Shown piece by piece: positions 21,705-32,214 of a stretch of DNA of 64,000 nucleotides; position 1 is the first letter of the stretch, and every line of letters starts with the position of its first letter. The stretch is taken from NCBI GenBank assembly GCA_028456385.1, contig JALNQF010000013.1:372001-436000 (forward strand), read 5' to 3'. A program made the position numbers and the translations under genes. A model generated the notes under the pieces. The model searched no databases. It was not told the DNA's origin and saw only the letters and a list, made by a program, of their open reading frames with translations. The stretch comes from Ophiosphaerella korrae. Taxonomy: Eukaryota; Ascomycota; Dothideomycetes; Pleosporales; Phaeosphaeriaceae.

Positions 21705-23795
21705 TCATGTCTTCACTTTGACTTTGATGCCAACTCCCCTAGCACTCGTCCAGACACTTTGGCTTACTTTGACTGGTAGCTTGCGCCCTTTCAGTCTTTG
21801 ATCGATCAGCCACAGGCCTACTACGAATTCGTCCCTCTTTAATTGCCCAATTCCTCTGCTATCAACTAGGTCCCAGACTTCTTCGAGAACGTCAACCGGT
21901 AGACGACTCCTTGACCAGATCTCTTGAGCTGCTAGACTTAAGACATCTTGCGTAGGGTCATCTTCTAGCGAGGATGGAACCGAAGGAAGATAGTGACCTT
22001 TGTTCGCGGCCCATACACCCTCGTATCGTTTTCTCTCCCGTTCTGTGATTTGATCGCGCCACCGCCGCCGTGTCCCTTCGTGATGCTTGTTTGGATGCTT
22101 CCTTCCCTTGATCCCCATGATCCTCGTTCCCTTCTTCTTGTATTTGTCAATATCACCTTCATCCTCAGAGGATGATGGGTGCTTGCGCATAGTTGTGCGC
22201 AACTTGCCAGTAGATTTTGGTGGGGAGTGTTTTTGAGGGGATGGCGAGCGGTGAAACGGCGAGTGATGGTGGTGATGGTGCTTACGAGGTGGGAAGAGCG
22301 GCTCATTGGGTATTGGTTGCGCGGGTGCAGGCGATGCGTTTCGAGAAGACGCTAAAGCAGCACCCATGATAGCACTTGAAAGAGACTCGCCTGTCATGTG
22401 CTTTGTGATCTGTTTGACTGACTCTCTCTGGTAGTTATTATGGTACACAGAGCCAGGGGACATCCCTCTCGATGATGCTGGATGTCGTGGAGGAGAGAAA
22501 CGGGTAGGCGAGCGCAATGGTGTAGACACTTGATCTTGCGATTGTGATGTCATTGGTACTGGTGCTGCTGACCGTGGTCTATTGGAATTGGCAGGAGGTG
22601 CGACATCGGGCTTCCGTGTATTCCACCTACGAGATGGAGGTACAATTGGTTTCAACTTTTCCTCTTCATCTTGAACTTCTTTTGCTGACTTGAAGGAAGC
22701 TGGCGAAGATGGGATGTTTTCGCTACCCGCTGAGATTGACACAGTTCGATGTATAGGTGTCGAACAACTCATGTCCTCCGACACAGGCCGCGCTAGACGA
22801 GAGCCTCTCTGCGGTGGTGGTTGGGGAGGCGAAGAAGTGTTGGTTTTCAGTGCTGTTAACTGGACTGGCTTCTGCTTGATTTGCGGTGATTTCATTGGGC
22901 CTTTTTGTGGTGTATGAAAGTAGGGAGTGCCATCTGTAAATTGCGGCCGAGGGAGCTCGATCTGATGCCTCGGTTTCGGCTTCACAGGAGGTGGTGTCTG
23001 TGTTTTCCGTCTGGCAATTGGAGTATAATCATCATCTAGCTCAAGCGGCAACTTTATTGCCCGCTGCGGTTTGGGCGATCGAATAGGAGGTGGTGAGCTT
23101 CGGGCCATGCCTGCTGGTGCGGCTGAGAGCTTGGTCGGGGCAGTAGACCGGTTCGACTCGAAGGCCCTCACTAAGGAGGTTGTAGCTGGTATTGAAGTAT
23201 CGTCAATAGGTTTGTGATCCTGCTGAGGCACCTGGAGGGAGCTCGCGGCTGACCGCGAACCCAAGCTGTCCCGTCTCATGCGCTGCTGTTGCTTCGGCCT
23301 CGTGGTTTCCAGCCTTGCGAGGACACTTCCCATGCTGCCTGATGGTGGCAGGGCATCTCCCTCGTTCGCATGCCGCTCACTCATGACGGGGATGGCAGCC
23401 TGGGGCCGGGGAGGCAGCGGACTATGTCGAGCGGCAGCTAATTTGGCAGCAATGTTGGACGGGGAAGGACCGCGGTCGAGATGATGCTCAGGCACACCTA
23501 ACATGCCCATGTCAGGACCCGGGCTATTGGGCTTGCTGATTCGCATTGGGGAGATGTTCGGCCAGCTAGAGCCCCGCGAACTTCCGCCTGTCCAATCGGT
23601 CCCAACCTTTGTCGCGGCAAGCAAAGCGCCATCCTCTCTTCCCGTGTATGTACTGGCCTGTGGCTTGGGCTTGACAGGCGGCTTTGAGAAAGCCAACGAT
23701 GCCCCGCGGAGGGCGGCGTCTCGGACATTGAAGGGCGTATCACCAGTTGACTGCGGCGCCAGGCTTCGACTAGGGTTGCGCGTAGAGGAGTTCAT
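21705..23795 (-). CDS. IRS4: Increased rDNA silencing protein 4, EH-domain protein
   Basis: A single exon of 696 residues. The N terminus reads AALRGASLAFSKPPVKPKPQ and GREDGALLAATKVG, the conserved opening of fungal Irs4 proteins. A long Pro/Ser-rich disordered middle follows, with many PxxP repeats and a KHHHHHHSPFHRSP run. From about residue 573 the C-terminal EH-like domain is seen (RRRWRDQITERERKRYEGVW, then VLEEVWDLVDSRGIGQL and FVVGLWLIDQRLKG). Yeast Irs4/Tax4 bind and activate the inositol-5-phosphatase Inp51, affecting PI(4,5)P2, autophagy and rDNA silencing. EH domains bind NPF-type motifs. It is divergent from LIG4 with about 370 bp between the starts. Confidence 0.88.
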   Translation of the reverse strand: MNSSTRNPSRSLAPQSTGDTPFNVRDAALRGASLAFSKPPVKPKPQASTYTGREDGALLAATKVGTDWTGGSSRGSSWPNISPMRISKPNSPGPDMGMLGVPEHHLDRGPSPSNIAAKLAAARHSPLPPRPQAAIPVMSERHANEGDALPPSGSMGSVLARLETTRPKQQQRMRRDSLGSRSAASSLQVPQQDHKPIDDTSIPATTSLVRAFESNRSTAPTKLSAAPAGMARSSPPPIRSPKPQRAIKLPLELDDDYTPIARRKTQTPPPVKPKPRHQIELPRPQFTDGTPYFHTPQKGPMKSPQIKQKPVQLTALKTNTSSPPQPPPQRGSRLARPVSEDMSCSTPIHRTVSISAGSENIPSSPASFKSAKEVQDEEEKLKPIVPPSRRWNTRKPDVAPPANSNRPRSAAPVPMTSQSQDQVSTPLRSPTRFSPPRHPASSRGMSPGSVYHNNYQRESVKQITKHMTGESLSSAIMGAALASSRNASPAPAQPIPNEPLFPPRKHHHHHHSPFHRSPSPQKHSPPKSTGKLRTTMRKHPSSSEDEGDIDKYKKKGTRIMGIKGRKHPNKHHEGTRRRWRDQITERERKRYEGVWAANKGHYLPSVPSSLEDDPTQDVLSLAAQEIWSRSRLPVDVLEEVWDLVDSRGIGQLKRDEFVVGLWLIDQRLKGRKLPVKVSQSVWTSARGVGIKVKVKT

Positions 23796-24165
23796 AGACG
23801 GCCCATTAGTATGATGTATATGTATAGCAGAAGCAAAAGGGGAACGCGGAAGAGTTTAGCAATGAATTAACGAAGGTAGGGAGTACAGAGTATAGGCAGG
23901 TCATTTGGGCAAAGGATCAGGTAGAGACAAACGAGTGACGGATAGAGCGGTGATTAGGTATGCCATGCTTGGCCTCTCAGCCTCATAGTGATAAAGCACC
24001 AACCAAGTCTGGTGAACGCATTTAGAAACCACGCTAGTATGTATTCAGTCGGGGCATCCCGTGACTTCGCGATTTCGCGATCTCGTGGCTGCCTGCTGTG
24101 GCATGACACCTACTCAAGAGACCATACTTCGCGTCCCAAAACCATTGGTCTCTAATGCCATCATC
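23796..24165. promoter_or_regulatory. Shared promoter between IRS4 and LIG4
   Basis: About 370 bp separate the two divergent ATG codons. An open frame continues upstream of the LIG4 ATG to 24061, but it lacks an ATG until 24103, and the context at 24166 is better. Confidence 0.45.
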
Positions 24166-27144
24166 ATGGCCGAGGACACAGAAATGCCAGACGTAGAGGC
24201 CGTGCATGAGAACAAGCTAATGTATGGTGATGATGGCGAGCTGGATGAGAAGTATCCAACCCGACCAATCAATCTTCACAAATCCCCACCATTCCATACT
24301 CTGTTCACCGAGTTGTTCGACCCACTCATGGAAACGCAGAAGAAGGGTCGCCAACCGCCCGGGCTTCGTCGGAAAGCTGGCCCACGTGGACAATCTAACC
24401 TATCACCACACGAAGCGAAACGAAATATCGTTGAAAGATTTGTTGCCAACTGGCGCAGAACCGTGGGCAATGACTTCTACCCGGCAATGCGTCTTATTAT
24501 TCCCGACAAGGATCGCGATCGCGCTATGTACGGTCTCAAGGAGAAGGCCATTGCCAAAGTCCTGATCAGGCTCACCAAGATCAGCAAAGACTCTGATGAT
24601 GCAAAACAAATGCTGAACTGGAAACTACCTGGCCAGCTGTACAAATCTTCAGCTTCGACCGCAGGTGACTTTGCTGGCCGATGTTACGAGGTACTATCAT
24701 CACGACAACTCCACACTGAACTCGGTGATATGACCGTCGCCGAAGTCAATATCGCCTTAGACAGGCTTTCTCAGTTAGGCTCTGAAGACGAACAAGTCAA
24801 AATATTCCAGAGATTTTATCGACGGATGAACGCTGAAGAGATGACGTGGCTCATTCGTATGATACTTCGCCAAATGAAAATTGGCGCCACTGAGAAGACA
24901 TTTCTCGACATTTGGCACCCGGATGCGGAAACGTTGTTCAATATCTCGTCAAATCTCCGGCGAGTGTGCTGGGAACTGTATGATCCCAAAATTCGCCTTG
25001 AAGGGGAAGACATTGGTCTTGGCTTGATGCAGTGCTTCCAACCCCAGCTTGCTCAGTTCCAAGACAAAGGAGGGTCATTCGAAAAGATGGTGGCACGTAT
25101 TTGTACCAGATCTGGTGAAGATTCTTTCTGGATCGAAGAGAAGCTAGACGGGGAGCGCATGCAGCTTCACATGATGGAAGACCCCGATTCTCCAGGTGGA
25201 AAGCTCTTTGGCTTCTGGTCACGAAAGGCTAAGGACTACGCATATCTCTACGGTAAGCACCTCCAAGGTGATGAGTCTGGTGCCTTGACAAGATTCATCA
25301 AGGATGCGTTTAGCAAAAACGTGAGAAATATCATACTGGATGGTGAGATGATTACGTGGGACATGGACGTCGATCACATCGTTGGTTTCGGTACTTTGAA
25401 AACCGCTGCCATCTCAGAGAAGGAGAATAAAAACGACAAAAACACAGGGCAACGTCCACTTTTTCGTGTGTTTGATTGCCTATATCTCAACGACAAGCTT
25501 TTGACACCCTACTCGTTACGTGATCGCCGGCGTGCTCTCGAAAGCGCAATCAAAGATGTCCACCGCCGGTTAGAGATCCACCCTTATATTGAGGCGCAGT
25601 CACACACAGAAATTGAACCTGCGCTTCGCAAGGTGGTCGCAGAGGCATCAGAAGGCCTCGTTCTCAAGAACCCTGGTTCGATATATCGCCTCAACGATAG
25701 GAATTCTGATTGGATGAAGGTAAAACCAGAGTATATGTCTGAGTTTGGCGAGTCACTCGACTGCGTCGTTGTTGGTGGATATTTTGGTTCGGGATATCGT
25801 GGTGGTGCCCACTCATCATTCTTATGCGCGCTGTTGCTCAACAAAGATGCAACGCCAGGTAATGAAGACTATGAAAAGTGTTGGTCTTTCTTCAAAGTAG
25901 GTGGCGGATTTAGCCGTGAAGACTATGCTGCTATTCGCGGCCGAACCGAAGGGAAGTGGAAAGACTGGGACGCTCGTCGGCCACCGCCATTCATTGAGCT
26001 TGGCGGTCATGAGCAGAATCGTCAACATGAACGACCTGACCAATATATCCACCCCAGCGACTCAGTTGTGCTGGAATGTAAAGCCGCGAGTGTAGAAGAC
26101 AGCGACAAGTTTAGGTTCAATTACACACTTCGCTTTCCCCGTTTCAAACGACTTCGATCAGACAAGCGGTGGGATCAGGCGCTATCGAGAGAGGAATTCT
26201 ATGAAGTGAAAGCAAATGCTGAGTTTAAGCAGGGAGAGAAGGCGAAGGAGTTCCAACTTGAGAAATCGCATCGCAAAAGGACCAGAATCTCAAAGAAGCC
26301 GATTGTGATAGCAGGCAGCGAGACAGTCGCAACACCCTATGCGGGCCCAGAGTCGAAAGCCTTCAGTGGTCTTAGCTTTTATATCATGTCAGAACAACTT
26401 CATCCTGCCAAAAAGTCGAAAGCAGATCTGGAAGCACTGATTAAAGCCAATGGCGGGAAGATTGTTCAGCGTGAATCAACAGAAGACAGGCTTGTTATCA
26501 TCGCGGATAAGCGTCTTATCAAGGTCACTTCTCTCGAAAAGCGTGACACAAATAATATTGTCAAACCTCTCTGGATTCACGACTGCATACGCCAAAACGA
26601 AATCGATAACGGTGCGTTGCCATATTTACTTCCTTTCGAACCCAACCGCCACATGCTCTACCTGTTGGACAAGCACCAGCTGGAGTACGAAGACAATATC
26701 GATGAAAATGGCGACTCCTATGCTCGCGACATTGCCGATGTGAGTGAGATGAAAAAACTACTAGAGGGGGTGACTAGTCCCAATACTTCACCAAGGTTTG
26801 ATCGCGAGTCGTTCTTGGAGCAGCTCGAAGATCATGGCAACTCATTTTCTCATTTGAAGACGTACATGTTTAATAACATTAAAGTGGCGTTCCAAAAGAG
26901 TGACGATCCTACCTGGATACTGCAATCGCAGCTGGCCAAAAACTTCGTTCGCTTTGGCGGTGGTCAGATCATTGATGACTGGGACAACGGCATCACGCAT
27001 ATGGTGGTGCCTGATGGTAAGGCCACTTCTAGGCAGAGTTCCTCCATGTTTACGGGCCTTGCGCGAATAGTTGGATTTCAGTGGGTCCAAAAGTGCTGGG
27101 AAGAAGGGACCCGAGTCGACGAAGAGAGATTTCAATGGGGTTAA
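24166..27144 (+). CDS. LIG4: DNA ligase 4, ATP-dependent, non-homologous end joining
   Basis: One uninterrupted frame of 992 residues from ATG 24166 (context ATCATGG); an in-frame ATG at 24103 would add 21 residues. An N-terminal DNA-binding domain precedes the catalytic core. The adenylated lysine is Lys326 in motif I (EEKLDGERM). Motif III is ILDGEMITWD, motif IV EGLVLKNPG and motif V DWMKVKPEY. The OB fold follows. Two BRCT domains form the C terminus, about residues 730-830 (with KPLWIHDCI) and 897-992 (with GFQWVQKCWEEGTRV). The linker between them should bind the Xrcc4/Lif1 partner. This order is specific for ligase IV. The enzyme seals double-strand breaks in the nucleus. Length is normal. 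Confidence 0.95.
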   Translation: MAEDTEMPDVEAVHENKLMYGDDGELDEKYPTRPINLHKSPPFHTLFTELFDPLMETQKKGRQPPGLRRKAGPRGQSNLSPHEAKRNIVERFVANWRRTVGNDFYPAMRLIIPDKDRDRAMYGLKEKAIAKVLIRLTKISKDSDDAKQMLNWKLPGQLYKSSASTAGDFAGRCYEVLSSRQLHTELGDMTVAEVNIALDRLSQLGSEDEQVKIFQRFYRRMNAEEMTWLIRMILRQMKIGATEKTFLDIWHPDAETLFNISSNLRRVCWELYDPKIRLEGEDIGLGLMQCFQPQLAQFQDKGGSFEKMVARICTRSGEDSFWIEEKLDGERMQLHMMEDPDSPGGKLFGFWSRKAKDYAYLYGKHLQGDESGALTRFIKDAFSKNVRNIILDGEMITWDMDVDHIVGFGTLKTAAISEKENKNDKNTGQRPLFRVFDCLYLNDKLLTPYSLRDRRRALESAIKDVHRRLEIHPYIEAQSHTEIEPALRKVVAEASEGLVLKNPGSIYRLNDRNSDWMKVKPEYMSEFGESLDCVVVGGYFGSGYRGGAHSSFLCALLLNKDATPGNEDYEKCWSFFKVGGGFSREDYAAIRGRTEGKWKDWDARRPPPFIELGGHEQNRQHERPDQYIHPSDSVVLECKAASVEDSDKFRFNYTLRFPRFKRLRSDKRWDQALSREEFYEVKANAEFKQGEKAKEFQLEKSHRKRTRISKKPIVIAGSETVATPYAGPESKAFSGLSFYIMSEQLHPAKKSKADLEALIKANGGKIVQRESTEDRLVIIADKRLIKVTSLEKRDTNNIVKPLWIHDCIRQNEIDNGALPYLLPFEPNRHMLYLLDKHQLEYEDNIDENGDSYARDIADVSEMKKLLEGVTSPNTSPRFDRESFLEQLEDHGNSFSHLKTYMFNNIKVAFQKSDDPTWILQSQLAKNFVRFGGGQIIDDWDNGITHMVVPDGKATSRQSSSMFTGLARIVGFQWVQKCWEEGTRVDEERFQWG

Positions 27145-27960
27145 ATGGTTGAATCTCAATTACCAATCCCCAAAGTACTTGTGAGATCTTGGTACATATA
27201 ATTAGAAAATCTGTGTCATGGTGTATGGTTACCTTGAGGTTCTGTATTATTGACTAAGATATCATAGTACATCATCGACACAACGAGCATCTGGCTTGAC
27301 CGCCACTGCCTACCCCTTTGCATGCCAGTGTAAAATACCTGGGTCATGATAGGCAGTTTCGAAGCATGTAGTTACTTTCTCGATTACAGAAGTGCTCAAC
27401 AAATTACTAGTCTGAGCTCCGTGTCGTTATTTTATTGAGCGGCGCTGCAATTCAGCGCAGTGAGGCTTGGCTGCCTAGAGCTGACATGGCGCGATTTCGT
27501 CCGAATATGCACTACGTAGCAGTGCTTACGCTTACTGCTTAGCCGATGTTGGTGTTTTCTCCGGTAATTGTCGTCCATTGGCGGGTGTGGCGGCACCGTC
27601 CGTCAAACATAGACGGACTTTACCTTTATTGAGCACATTAGATGAATGGAAGCGAGTGGGGCTGGCTGCGGATTCAGGTACATGCAGTGAAAAAACACAC
27701 GGCTGAAGTCGAGGCTTGCACTTATTGTTGGAGCAGGCGGTGTGATTCTTGGTTCTCAATGCACAAGTCGCTCTGAAAGATTGGTCGTGCATAGCGTGGG
27801 AAGAACTAGCTTACCCTACCCATCTATATAGAACAGCATGCGTGCCCGCCCGTAAGAGATTTTAGACCAGCCGGGAACCTGCATTCCATTACTCGCAAAG
27901 CATTCATCAGCTTTTTCACCACTTTGAAAAGACCTGCTCATTCCTACTTGACAATCAAAA
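27145..27960. other. Intergenic, no gene recognised
   Basis: 3' side of LIG4. A minus-strand frame at 27532-27792 has no support. No repeat or RNA gene was recognised. Confidence 0.5.
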
Positions 27961-28110
27961 TGACAAGCTTCCACCCTTACTTCCCTCGTGTCCGCCCAGT
28001 CTCCCCTCCAGTTACTACATCGTCAGCCACGACTGCTACGCAAGCATCACAAACAGCGGCAACGCATTCACCTTCATCGTCGCAGCAACAGCAAATATCC
28101 CCGGCATAAG
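27961..28110 (+). CDS. Small Pro/Ser/Thr/Gln-rich ORF, possible short protein
   Basis: A 49-codon frame starts in a good fungal context (ATCAAAATGACA) preceded by a pyrimidine- and A-rich leader-like stretch. It encodes MTSFHPYFPRVRPVSPP followed by a Thr/Ala/Ser/Gln-rich tail ending in QQQQISPA. The codon periodicity (many Pro, Thr, Ser with third-position variety) and the leader suggest a real transcript, but 49 residues is near the noise level. There is no signal peptide and no domain. It might be the main ORF of a short mRNA or an upstream ORF. Confidence 0.35.
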
Positions 28111-28796
28111 TCAGGCTTCAGCAAACATTGTTGGTCCAGGCTGGGACCGGACCTACCTATTCACTCCAATCAATTCCTAGTACTTTACTCTTTGATTGTG
28201 TCGCCTACTGGGGTCATATCGCTCATTTATGGCTCAAAAAAAGTTTCATCAAAAGAACACAGTAGTGAATGATTGGAGATTGAAGCATTCGCATAACTAC
28301 TTATGTCCCGTCTACACGCCAAACTCAACGCGTCCAAGAATTAAGCGACTACACATCACGCACACTATTTCCTATCACAGACTTTTTTTTTTCCTATTAT
28401 CGATTACATGGGACAATTCCTTTCCCCCCAAAACTATATTCATTTCTTAATATTCGCTACGCATTAAGCGCTGCGACCAGGGTCATGTGTAGGGTTACGG
28501 TTAGGGCAGGTGCATCTGCACGAGCAACAAGCTCAGGGCAGGACCGAGGCCAAACGGCGATAAGCTACAAGAAGAAAAAGCCAAGAGATTTAAACTGCCT
28601 CGTACGAAGTATTGGTTGTGGTAGTCACAGCAGGTTAACGGTGGAGTTGTCGACAGGTTGCATGCTGCCGAAGGCCTCGTGGGTGAGACGGCCTCGAATG
28701 GAAGGTCATATCAATTTTCTAGGATGTTGAACTCAAAGTATTGGCAAACGAATTATTTTTTTCTCATTTGGGTATTCATGTGTCTTGAAATATCTC
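28111..28796. other. Intergenic, 3' side of the 28797 gene
   Basis: No coding sequence supported. At 28490-28506 the sequence has two TTAGGG-like units separated by a degenerate one, too short to be called an interstitial telomere. Confidence 0.45.
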
Positions 28797-29402
28797 CTAA
28801 TGCACCTCCATGACGATCTCGTTAGTTGTGAATTTCTTGCCGCTAAATGGGCTATCGATATATGCATTCAAATCATCTTCGGTCAGATCTCCGCCATACT
28901 TGTCCCAAACACCTTTCAGTTCGCCTTCAGCTTTGACTTTATACTTGGCGGGCTTCTGCTCTGGCATCCAGGGCTTGTCAAACACGACTTGAAGCTCCTC
29001 CTCCGTACCAGGCGCGACGGTAACAAGTTCTTCCTGAGGCGGTGGTATCTTTCGGTTGATTTGCAAGACAAGCTGCTCGAGTTCTTTACCGGTCTCTTCA
29101 TTGGTGATCTTAAAGACTCCAGTGTTTAGGGCTGCCGAGTCAAGTGGCGTACCCCATTTTAACAAAGTGTAGGGAGTGTCGGGGCTGGTGTTTTTGAGAG
29201 TTATGAGAAGTGACGGTGGGTTCCGCGAGTCCTGTGAGAGCCTGAATTCGAGGCCTGGCACGCCATCGGAGGTACTGGGGCTTGATTTTGACATAGTGTA
29301 TGAAAGTGAAGCTGGCGATGAGTAGACGTAGAAGGCACCGAGTAGGGTGATTGTGAGGCCAGTAATGACTGCTGTTCGGCTCTGCCAGAAGCTCTTGGCC
29401 AT
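28797..29402 (-). CDS. Membrane-anchored or cytosolic protein resembling a deuterolysin prodomain
   Basis: A single-exon frame with in-frame ATGs at 29441, 29402 and 29294. From 29402 the product (201 residues) has an N-terminal hydrophobic helix (AVITGLTITLLGAFYVY). From 29294 it would be a soluble protein of 165 residues. The body reads GLEFRLSQDSRNPPSLLITL, TPYTLLKWGTPLDSAAL and TVAPGTEEELQVVF, a beta-sandwich pattern. It parallels the prodomain of the M35 protease encoded 1.7 kb away (LNLLSKGTFLDEKN, VTLKAGETKEVTV). No HExxH or cysteine framework is present, so it is not a protease. I recognise it as a conserved fungal protein of unknown function. A chaperone or inhibitor role for M35 enzymes is inference. 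Start choice is uncertain. Confidence 0.7.
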   Translation of the reverse strand: MAKSFWQSRTAVITGLTITLLGAFYVYSSPASLSYTMSKSSPSTSDGVPGLEFRLSQDSRNPPSLLITLKNTSPDTPYTLLKWGTPLDSAALNTGVFKITNEETGKELEQLVLQINRKIPPPQEELVTVAPGTEEELQVVFDKPWMPEQKPAKYKVKAEGELKGVWDKYGGDLTEDDLNAYIDSPFSGKKFTTNEIVMEVH

Positions 29403-29441
29403 GAGGAAGGTGACGATGTCGATGTGATGAAGTGAATCCAA

Positions 29442-31094
29442 ACGAACGATGTCGTCACACGTACTCTGTGGCCTTGTGGTGGCAGTATACTACGTAGTAG
29501 GCGGTGGGATGTTGCTGGGCAGCGGGGGACGCTAATCTAGTAATGGAAGGCGGGATATGTTTTTGTCATGGACCGATTGCTTCAGGCGGACTAGTAATCC
29601 TGGAGGGGCGAGAGACGTGAGTTGGGCTATGCGTGTGTATCAGTTGTCATGTCACCATTCCACAGTAGGAAGGCTGTGAGGGCGATGACGTTGCGCCACG
29701 GCGGGTCGAGGACACATGTTTCGTGGGCCAAAGCATGCCATGCTCTCAAAGCACTGTCGGGGGCCACGCGATGCTGCTAATAATACCAGGGAATAATTAT
29801 CAGGCAAATCAAAGAACGGCAAGAAGCGCGACCCCATTGGCTGGCTCGTGGAGGTTGAAAGAAGAAGGAGGGGTGAAACATGCCAGTCGCGCTAGTTTAG
29901 ATTGAATGCTCGGGGCAAAGCAAAGCACGACTACACTATTCGTCCATCTACACATGGGATAGAACAACACCCTAGTACCGCAATTGCCACTGGCACAACT
30001 GGCAAATACGACAAGGATGGTGGGGCGATTGAAAGACGATGCTAGTGTAACGACTCCCGCTGCTCTTCCACCGTGGTTAACGCCATGCAGCTTGGACATG
30101 CAGGAACGTCTTTCTCCGATGGTGACAACCTTATTACAAGCCCCCGGACAATTCATCGCAATTCGCGCATGTTGCACGGTATTATCGACCCCGTTTCTGA
30201 TTGGGGCCGCCGGCGTTGATCCTCTATTTACTAGATGAATTACAAGCAACTGATATGGCTGTTTACACAATCACAATCACCACGAGAGCACTATGCTATC
30301 AAGGAACATCCGCCCCTGCTGCAAATATCATAGTGCGATCGATCTAGAACCCTGAAAATGGAGAAAACAGTCATGATCAGTTCGATTCTCACCCAGCATA
30401 ATTGCCACTTGTCTGGATGCCTAGAAAAGATGACTGATCTGCCCAATACGCTGCCAACAAATCGTAGTTGAGAATGCTTGTTTCATGTGGGTGAGGACCA
30501 ACCCCCACAAAACCTCCTACAGCGCCAAGGCTTAAACATCATGCCCTTAATCAATACCCGGAGAATCAATGCATTCTGGATGCGCACAATGGGAATTGGA
30601 AATCGGCGTTCAGTGCAGGGAATACAGATATCCTTATCATCTCGCTTTCACTTGCATGCCTCGGGTCCTTCCTTTTTGAATCCGTCTTCCGTTCTGATTC
30701 CCGGCCTTGTAGCTTATCAAGCCTAACCAGGTATCCAATCATTAGGTCTATTCTCGGTTGTTTCTGCTTCTTTGGAAACATATTAGTGCTATGCCCCACC
30801 CTCTTCGCCTGCAATAACCTGCAAACACCTAGGGTTATGGCGAAACCCTACATCCCGTCGCCCAGATCGGTCAAGCTCCCCCAAAGAGCTTATTCAAGTT
30901 GCCACCTACCTAGCCGGTCATGGCGTCCTGCGCCAATGTGAATCACTCTCAAACAAATAGTCGACAAATGAAAGTATAAAGATACGTCTGCCCAACACCA
31001 GTAAGTCTCTATCCACCGATCACCAGTTCTTTCGTTCAACAAGCACAGCCGGCCTCCTTTGTTCTTTACCACCATCGCTCACCCATAAGTCAAC
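29442..31094. other. Intergenic between two divergent genes, no gene recognised
   Basis: 1.65 kb between the prodomain-like gene and deuterolysin. Frames such as 29809-30270 (minus) are unsupported. The right end holds the deuterolysin promoter. Confidence 0.5.
30975..30980 (+). promoter_or_regulatory. TATA-like box upstream of deuterolysin
   Basis: TATAAA 115 bp before the deuterolysin ATG, followed by a CT-rich leader and ending in a CAACATG start context. The spacing is suitable for a strongly induced secreted-protease gene, but no experiment supports it. Confidence 0.4.
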
Positions 31095-32214
31095 ATGAAG
31101 GTCCTCGGTCAACTGTCTATCGCCGCTTTGGCTACCTATGCCACTGCTGCTTCAATTGATGTGAACAAGCGAGAAACCCCTCTGAGCGTCAAGCTCGCCG
31201 CTGCAGGCAACTCAGAGGTCAAGGTTACATTGACCAACAATGGTGAGAAGACTTTGAACCTTCTCAGCAAGGGCACTTTCTTGGATGAGAAGAATCCCGT
31301 TGAGCGAGTGTCCATGTATTCTGCTGGAGGCAGTAAGTTCCAATGCCCCTAGTCCCCTTAGTAGTTGGGAACATGAAACTGACTGGTATTTAGGCACCAA
31401 AGTTCCCTTCGAGGGCATCAAGCTTCGGCTCTTGACAACTGGGCTCGCCTCAGAGGACTTCGTTACCCTGAAGGCCGGTGAGACTAAGGAGGTCACCGTC
31501 GAGACTGCTGCTTTGCATCCCCTGAACGATGGTGGTGACTTCGATGTTTTTGCCAAGGGCGTCCTTCCCTACGCCGAGGAGTCCTCGACCGAACTTTCTG
31601 GTACTCTTGATTACGAGTCGAACAAGCTCACCTTGACTGTTGATGGCGCTCAGGCGGCTACTGTAGCCAAGGCTATCACCAAGCGCACCGTTGTCGGATC
31701 GAGCTGCACCGGCACTAAGCTCTCGACGGTCCGAACCGCTCTTTCAAACTGTGCGAGGTTCGCCTCCGCTGCTGCTAGTGCTGCTTCCGCTGGAACCAAG
31801 CTTGACACTTACTTCAAGTCGACCTCGACCAGCACCAAGAACACTGTTTCTGGTCGCTTGAGCGCAATCTCCCGAGACTGTGGTGGTTCGGCATCAGCCA
31901 CTTCCACCAACTGCAATGACCCATACAGTGGATGCTCCTCCAACGTCCTCGCCTACACGGTCCCATCGCAGAACTTCCTCACCTACTGCCCAATCTTCTT
32001 CAGTCAACTCCCAGCTGTCAGCTCCACCTGCCACGGTCAAGATCAGGCTACTACCGTTCTCCACGAGGAAGCACATGCCCCAGCTGTCTACAGCCCTGGA
32101 ACCGACGACTTAGGCTACGGATTTGCTGCTGCCACAAGACTGACAACTGCCCAAGCTCTCAACAACGCTGACTCATTTGCTCTCTACGCGAATGCCATCA
32201 ACCTGAACTGTTAG
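31095..32214 (+). CDS. Deuterolysin, secreted neutral zinc metalloprotease (M35)
   Basis: Exons 31095-31332 and 31394-32214 give 352 residues. A signal peptide (MKVLGQLSIAALATYATAAS) is followed by a prodomain ending in the dibasic site TKR (residues 175-177). A 175-residue mature enzyme starting TVVGSSCTG follows. The zinc motif is HEEAH (303-307). The aspzincin signature GTDDLGYG (315-322) supplies the third ligand, and cysteines are spaced as in deuterolysins. Most family members have HEMTH or HELTH, so the Glu-Ala in the middle is unusual, but both His and the catalytic Glu304 are kept. The enzyme is secreted and degrades basic proteins outside the cell. A Kex2-type protease would remove the propeptide. 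The prodomain resembles the protein encoded at 28797-29402. Confidence 0.93.

Noticed and set aside
24061..24165. Upstream extension of LIG4
   Set aside because: The frame is open but has no ATG at 24061, and the ATG at 24166 has the better context; 24103 is kept only as an alternative.
28490..28506. TTAGGG-like units suggesting an interstitial telomere
   Set aside because: Only two to three degenerate units; expected by chance in 64 kb.
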